Shown here: positions 59,401-64,000 of the stretch, one piece after another | Numbering within the stretch: the stretch's first letter is position 1 | Layout: each line of letters starts with the position of its first letter | Source: Prunella strophiata | Lineage: Eukaryota > Chordata > Aves > Passeriformes > Prunellidae | Length of the DNA stretch: 64,000 bases | Direction: 5' to 3' | Assembly: GCA_036583965.1 (NCBI GenBank) | Contig: JAZBQD010000031.1 | Span: 434,001 to 498,000 of the forward strand | Translations under genes and position numbers: made by a program | The notes under the pieces: generated by a model | The model's input: only the letters and a program-made list of their open reading frames with translations | What the model was told of the DNA's origin: nothing | Database searches by the model: none

Positions 59401-60351
59401 CCTGGGTTCTTTAGGTACCATCAAAACTGCACATAAAATAGAATATTTCAAACCTGAGACTGCTGCCGCTCCTCAAAGGAAATGAGTATATAAAAAACCC
59501 CTTCTGGTCTGCTACAATTAATACAAGATTTTTCATAGCTGTTAATACAAGATTTTTCACAGCTGTAGTAGTTCAATCTTTATATCTTGTATAATATCAG
59601 AGCAGCTCAGCTGCTTTGCTTTAAAAAACTAGGTTTTTATTGTAAGCCCTATCACTGCTCATAAAGAGCATTTCCATCTGTGAGATGGCACCTGAAATTC
59701 ACTACTGGTTATGAGACTCCAAAATGCATTTTTAGATGTGTTCCTTAAATGTCATTTACAGAGTTCCTGCCTCCTGATACCTGAACAACTGCAGCTGTAT
59801 TGACCTAAAAAATGAGAATTAAGTTCTATTTTATATCATATTCATGATAATAGAATAAAAAGGACTTATGGATTCCAAATTACTCAAGTATGGACAGATT
59901 CTTTAACTGACTTGAATACAAGAACTAAGCAAGATTTAATTTTTTTTTGAGTTCTTAAGATTTGGAACACAACAAGACCTTGTGCCTGGGAAGAGAGACT
60001 AATTAGCTTAGCACACACAAAGTACTCCAAGAGACATCTCCAGATGTCTCATCAAAATCCCCAAATCTTCTTTTCCTACTTCTCCTTTGCTCCCAGCTCT
60101 GTAAGGCTGCAGGTTAGGGGAGTTCTTAGCCTTAAATGGGGATTCCCAATACCTTGGAATTTGGTGTGTTGAAGCGCACGACAGCAACATCCCCTTTGAT
60201 ATCACAGCTGACGTGGGTTCTGTCTGCAAGCAAACACAGGGTGGGCTCAGCTCCTGCTCCAGGGGTTTTAAGGGAAAAAAATGGATTTATGGAAAAGCTT
60301 CACACTTACTCTGGAGGGCACTGGAGGTGGTGATGTTACGGCAGGCATAAC
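56352..60351 (-). CDS. HADHA: HADHA, partial: six exons of the enoyl-CoA hydratase domain
   Basis: Alpha subunit of the mitochondrial trifunctional protein, which carries out long-chain enoyl-CoA hydration and 3-hydroxyacyl-CoA dehydrogenation in matrix beta-oxidation, with HADHB as partner. Six exons (60310-60351, 60153-60223, 58908-59041, 57617-57755, 56536-56655, 56352-56454) total 609 nt in one continuous frame, matching about residues 23-226 of the roughly 763-residue human precursor. Recognisable blocks: [43 protein letters not shown], and a [19 protein letters not shown] stretch. Both hydratase catalytic glutamates (Glu151 and Glu173 in human numbering) are kept. The first coding exon, carrying the mitochondrial signal, is not found and probably lies right of 64000. 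Everything after the donor at 56352 (the rest of the hydratase domain and the whole dehydrogenase part) is missing because of the gap. I see no frameshift or stop, so this is a truncated assembly of a working gene rather than a pseudogene. Confidence 0.93.
56536..56655 (-). CDS. HADHA: HADHA exon 6 (second catalytic Glu)
   Basis: A 120-nt, phase-0 exon encoding 40 residues from [15 protein letters not shown] to GGTQRLPKM. The GAA at 56590-56592 is the glutamate equivalent to human Glu173, 22 residues after the first catalytic Glu, as in the family. Acceptor TTTTAAG|GTT, donor ATG|GTGAGT. Confidence 0.95.
57617..57755 (-). CDS. HADHA: HADHA exon 5 (first catalytic Glu)
   Basis: A 139-nt exon encoding [16 protein letters not shown] through [17 protein letters not shown]. 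The last codon (57617-57619) is the catalytic glutamate equivalent to human Glu151. Acceptor CCTCAG|C, donor GAG|GTACTG. Confidence 0.95.
58908..59041 (-). CDS. HADHA: HADHA exon 4
   Basis: A 134-nt exon starting [20 protein letters not shown] and ending GSFIAGADL plus two bases of Asn. The IAGAD segment forms part of the CoA-binding oxyanion-hole region of crotonases. Acceptor GTTGCAG|GTG, donor AA|GTAAGC. Confidence 0.94.
59255..59375 (-). mobile_element. CR1 LINE fragment, 3' terminus
   Basis: Reverse complement of the CR1 tail (CACAGAATGGTTTGGGATGG, AAGCAGGGACACCTTC), in the HADHA intron between exons 4 and 3. Confidence 0.75.
59380..60150. other. Unassigned HADHA intron sequence
   Basis: Contains a short direct duplication (TAATACAAGATTTTTCA at about 59519 and 59545); nothing else recognised. 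Confidence 0.6.
60153..60223 (-). CDS. HADHA: HADHA exon 3
   Basis: A 71-nt exon encoding (N)[19 protein letters not shown] and PNSK, the first strand of the crotonase fold. Acceptor TTGCAG|AC, donor AAG|GTATTG. The intron to exon 2 is only 86 bp. Confidence 0.93.
60310..60351 (-). CDS. HADHA: HADHA exon 2 (by human numbering)
   Basis: A 42-nt exon, 2 + 39 + 1 phase: last two bases of a Gly codon, then [13 protein letters not shown], then the first base of an Asn codon. Acceptor CCTTAG|GT, donor A|GTAAGTG. Similar to the human segment around GYICRN and SSALL, near the end of the mitochondrial presequence. Confidence 0.85.
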
Positions 60352-60869
60352 CTAAGGAAAAGATGTCACAAGTGTTAAAGGAATTCTCAGCAGCCTCAGC
60401 CTCTCCCAGCTCCCCTGGCCTGCCAAGGACAGCTTTTGGAAACCCTGGGCACGAGCCAGTCCCTCCTGTCACAGCCTGATCTGTGTCCCACCAGAGTCCA
60501 GCAGTCACAGCAGTGACCTTGCAGCACAGACCCCATGCTGCAGGGCCAGCAGTGCCCAAATGAGAGCAGCAAAAATGAAATTCCTCTTCCCAAGCAGCTG
60601 GCAAGGGGATGGAGCAGGTGGCACAGGGAGTTTGGCCTTGATCATCCTCATTCCAACCTCTGCACGTGCTAAACCAGGGACCTTCCTGCACTTTGGGGAG
60701 CTTCAAGGTGAATTCAAAGCAAACACAACTATCCAGGGTATTTTTGTAAAAACACACTCTGGTGCCAGCAAATGGGGCCAGTCCAAGTGTGACCACGCAG
60801 ATTTCAAGGGGCACAACTGGAGGGCCACACAAAATATTTATTCTTGCCTCCATTTATCAACAAAATACT

Positions 60870-61395
60870 CAGAATCACAGATTGCATTGGGTGGGAAGGG
60901 ACCTTAAAGCCCTTCCACTGTCCCAGGCTGCTCCAACCCCAATGTCCAGCCTGGCCTTGGGCACTGCCAGGGATCCAGAGTGGGCACCCTGTGCCAGGGC
61001 CTGCCCACCCTCACAGGGAACAATTCCTCATTCCGAATATCCCACCCATCCCTGCCCTCTGGCAGTGGGAGCCACTCCCTGGGTCCTGTCCCTCCATCCT
61101 TGTCCCCAGTCCCTCTGCAGCTCTCCTGGAGCCCCTTCAGGCCCTGCCAGGGGCTCTGAGCTCTCCCTGGATCCTTCTCCTCTCCAGGTGAGCACCCCCA
61201 GCTCTCCCAGCCTGGCTCCAGCCCTTGGAGCAGCTCCGGGGCCTCCTCTGGGCTCTCTGCAGCAGCTCCAGCTCCTTGTGCTGTTGGAATGCCCAGGGCT
61301 GGGGCAGCTCTGCAGGTGGAAAGCCATTCTCCCTTGTCCTGTCCCTCCAGGTCCTTGTCCAGGGTCCCTCTCCAGCTCTTGGATCCAGCTCCACT
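60870..61395 (-). mobile_element. CR1 LINE fragment, second subtype
   Basis: Reverse complement of the subtype at 12.6 and 26.5 kb, about 525 bp long, but without the duplicated 170-bp flank. Confidence 0.85.
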
Positions 61396-61399
61396 AATG

Positions 61400-63640
61400 A
61401 CATGCAAAGCACACAAACATGTCTTCTGCCAGAGCCCTCAGAAAGCTCAGACCACAAATGAACAAGTTCTGCCCACAAGTTTCAGACTCACAAATCTCAT
61501 TTTTCTGCTCAGAAATTCTGTTTGGCCCCCCAATCTCTCAGCACATGAATGAACCCCAGCTCCATTCAAGCACCCCTGATCTTGGCCCCAAGAATCCCCT
61601 AACTCAGATCCAGGCTGAATCCCTGCCAAAGCTGCTTTAAGCCTGAATTCCAGTAAAAGTGTTACTTCCACATGTATCTACCAGCCAGCACACAGCCAGT
61701 TAGCCAGGGGAGGGTTCTGCTCAACACTGATAAAACCTGCAGGAATGAAACATTCCCATTCCCAGCAGCAAGCAGGGAGAACAACCCAACACCAGGAGAA
61801 TAAACTGCAAACTGTGCCTCCCCAACAGGTGTCCCCCCTGCCACAGCCCCGTGACACAGGCTCAGGGCTGCACTTTGGCCTCCTTTCCACCTTGTCTGGG
61901 GTGCTGGCAGTAGGGACTGACCTTTGCTCCCATTCCTGAGCCCAGGACATGCAGTGTGATGCCGTGGGGATGGAAATTCAGCGTCAGGCTGTCCCAGCAA
62001 ACAGCTCTGGGGTGCCTGTGTGTGTGTCATGTGCCCACAGCAGCATTTTATAAACAAAGAGTGAACCAGTTCCCACTCCAAAGCTCCTCAGCAATATTTA
62101 ATACCCACATGTGATAGCTCCATCCAATGATTATTTCCCTAAACTCTGTGTGCTCCTGAAAATAAGCACCAACATTGAATTCCCACAAACCAAGTGTGGG
62201 CTGGCAACAATTCCTCTGGTGAGAGATGCTGCCCAGCAGAACACCATGAGTCTTTAACAGCAATATTTTAACCCAATAAAAGTTTTGCAGCAGCTTTAAA
62301 GAGAAGGCAAGGGGTGAACTGTGTCCCTGAATTAATTCACTCAGTCCCTGCAGCAAGCTGGGATAGTGGAAGGTGTTCCTGCCCACGGCAGGGGTGTGGA
62401 ACAAAAACAGCTTTAAGATCCCTCCCAGACAAACCAGTCTGGGATTCCAGGCTTTTTGTTCTTTACATGGCTTTTCTTTTCCATGCCAGTTCCCAAACAG
62501 ATTCCTTCCATGAAAACCTTCAGCCTTCAATTCCACTCTGCCTTTCCATTCTCATAAAACAGAAGAGACGAAGTAGGAAAAAAAATAAATCAAGGGCATG
62601 ACTGCACAAATCTCACTCCACCTGAACATGAACTGTTTTGGGAGAGGTGCTCTCAGCAGTGTACCAGCTGGTGAACACTGGAGTGAGGTTTCTGTAGCCT
62701 GACAGTGATTTATTTTAAGTCCAGCATATTTGTGGAAAACATCTTTTGTCAGGAAGCAAAAGCAGCTCCTTGTCCTGGTCCCTGCACATCTGCTTTAAGT
62801 GTTGATCCCTTCAGCACTGCAATGAGAATGTGCCAAGATCAGGGCCAGAAAATTCCTCCAAAATTCTGCAGGAAGCAGAAGCCCAGCTTCAGACTCCCAC
62901 CATGTCCCATCATTAACTCCAGAATGATTAAAGCCCTGAAAATCAATTCCAGTCTCACTCCAGCTCAAAGACCGTCCAGCACCAGGACACCAACACTTCA
63001 GGTGCCCTCAGGACTTCGGATTCACCAGAGAATGGGCAGCAGCCACCCCACAGCCCAGCCTGCTCCTTCCCACTTTCTCTTTTCCCTGTTCCCACCTCAG
63101 CTGCCTCCCTGCCCAGCACTTCCCACCCTTCCACTCACCAGGACGTGGCACACAGCTTGTACTGGGAACAGCCTCCATGGCTCAGGGAAAAGCCTTTTCC
63201 AGTCCTGGAGCACCCCAAGCCCCAGCAGGATGAAGCTCAGGCCACCAGAGCACGGAGCTGTGACCCGTGAGATGGGAAACTGCTGGCAGACTGAGCTTCC
63301 AACCCACCCTGGGAAGCTGGTGGCACAGGGATGTGGCCCAGCAGGTACAGCCAGCCCTGGAGCTCAGCTGGCTCCTGACTGCTCCCTGCCTTTGGGCTGC
63401 CCCCGAGAGCTTTGCATCCAGCTTTGCAAGGCAGAAGGAGGGGATTAATCCATTATGAACAGTGACAGCGTCCTCACAGCAGCTCCAGGGCTGTTTGGTG
63501 TGAAGAGCTTTACCAGTCAGAGCAAGAATTCCAACCAGACACAAACTGGGAACTCCCTGGAGGTGCCACAAGTCTCCTCCTCAGTGATTGCAGCACCCAG
63601 TCACGTACAAACCTGCTCCAAGGCTTCACAAAACACAGCT
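61400..63640. other. HADHA upstream intron, mostly unassigned
   Basis: Presumed intron 1 of HADHA. A CR1 tail lies at about 62350-62455 (plus). I searched for the first coding exon and a CpG island and found neither. Confidence 0.55.
62350..62455 (+). mobile_element. CR1 LINE fragment, 3' terminus
   Basis: CR1 tail (GGGATAGTGGAAGGTGTTCC, CCAGTCTGGGATTCCAGG). Confidence 0.65.
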
Positions 63641-63644
63641 GTGA

Positions 63645-64000
63645 TCCCAGAACATGGAATTGTTCACCATGACCTCAGAACATGGAACTGCTCACCATGA
63701 CCCCAGAACATGGAACTGCTCACCATTAATCCAGAACCATGGAATTGTTCACCATGATGCCAGAACCATGGAATTGTTCACCATGATCCCAGAACCATGG
63801 AACTGCTTACCCTGATCCCAGAACCATGGAACTGCTCACCATGATCCCAGAACCATGGAACTGCTCACCATTAATCCAGAACCATGGAACTGCTCACCAT
63901 GATCCCAGAACCATGGAACTGCTCACCATTAATCCAGAACCATGGAACTGCTCACCATGATCCCAGAACATGGAACTGCTCACCATTAATCCAGAACCAT
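63645..64000. repeat. 29-30-bp minisatellite, runs off the right edge
   Basis: Unit CATGGAACTGCTCACCATGA then TCCCAGAAC, with CATTAATCC variants; about 12 copies are visible. Confidence 0.9.

Noticed and set aside
60352..64000. HADHA first coding exon
   Set aside because: I looked for a start followed by a presequence and a phase-1 donor, and for a CpG island, and found no convincing candidate.

Overview
The window is nuclear DNA from a bird, most likely a songbird. It is dense in CR1 (chicken repeat 1) LINE fragments, has two solo retroviral LTRs with TG...CA ends, and carries introns full of long minisatellites. Placement in birds rests on CR1 abundance and genome style; the songbird level is inference. 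There are no bacterial-type operons, CRISPR arrays or tRNA/rRNA genes that I can see.

Two protein-coding genes are visible, both on the minus strand. RAB10 (small GTPase, 200 aa) has all six coding exons here: 55045-55171, 23024-23084, 7945-8083, 3706-3795, 2526-2627 and 398-481. Each junction is GT-AG and the spliced length of 603 nt matches the family exactly. Its CpG-rich promoter lies at about 55.17-55.74 kb and has two perfect palindromic CREs. Its 3' UTR runs off the left edge. HADHA (mitochondrial trifunctional protein alpha subunit) is represented by six exons (56352-60351) that code for roughly the first quarter of the protein, without the first coding exon. It stops at a 500-N gap (55773-56272). 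On the other side of that gap is the RAB10 promoter, not the remaining HADHA exons. In human the two genes lie in opposite orientations with GAREM2 between them, so the gap probably marks a scaffolding misjoin or a real rearrangement.

Layout from left to right: RAB10 3' UTR and exons 6-4 with CR1 copies (0-5 kb); a solo LTR, a 37-bp GC-rich minisatellite, exon 3, then a 3.2-kb 35-bp AT-rich minisatellite (6.9-11.3 kb); CR1 copies (12-16 kb); a 3.5-kb VNTR of about 51 bp (17.9-21.4 kb); exon 2 (23 kb); a CR1 with a 73-bp internal amplification (24 kb), and a second such copy in the opposite orientation (29 kb); an 18-bp minisatellite (27.8-29.1 kb); an inverted second solo LTR inside a CR1 (31.9-32.5 kb); mostly plain intron with scattered CR1 (33-48 kb); a 22-copy perfect 50-bp array (48.8-49.9 kb); a 3.7-kb 57-bp G-rich array ending 77 bp from the exon 1 splice donor (51.3-55.0 kb); promoter, gap, HADHA; and a 29-bp array at the right edge.

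The strongest oddities are these: RAB10 exon 3 has 46 of 46 codons ending in G or C while neighbouring exons are at 35-63 percent, and it is squeezed between two minisatellites; the AT array carries an AATAAA and a UGUAAAUA (Pumilio-type) motif in most units on the RAB10 sense strand; HADHA is truncated at the gap; and two CR1 copies share about 170 bp of non-CR1 3' flank. I do not see a new multi-gene system. The very long open frames in the minisatellites are by-products of stop-free repeat units.
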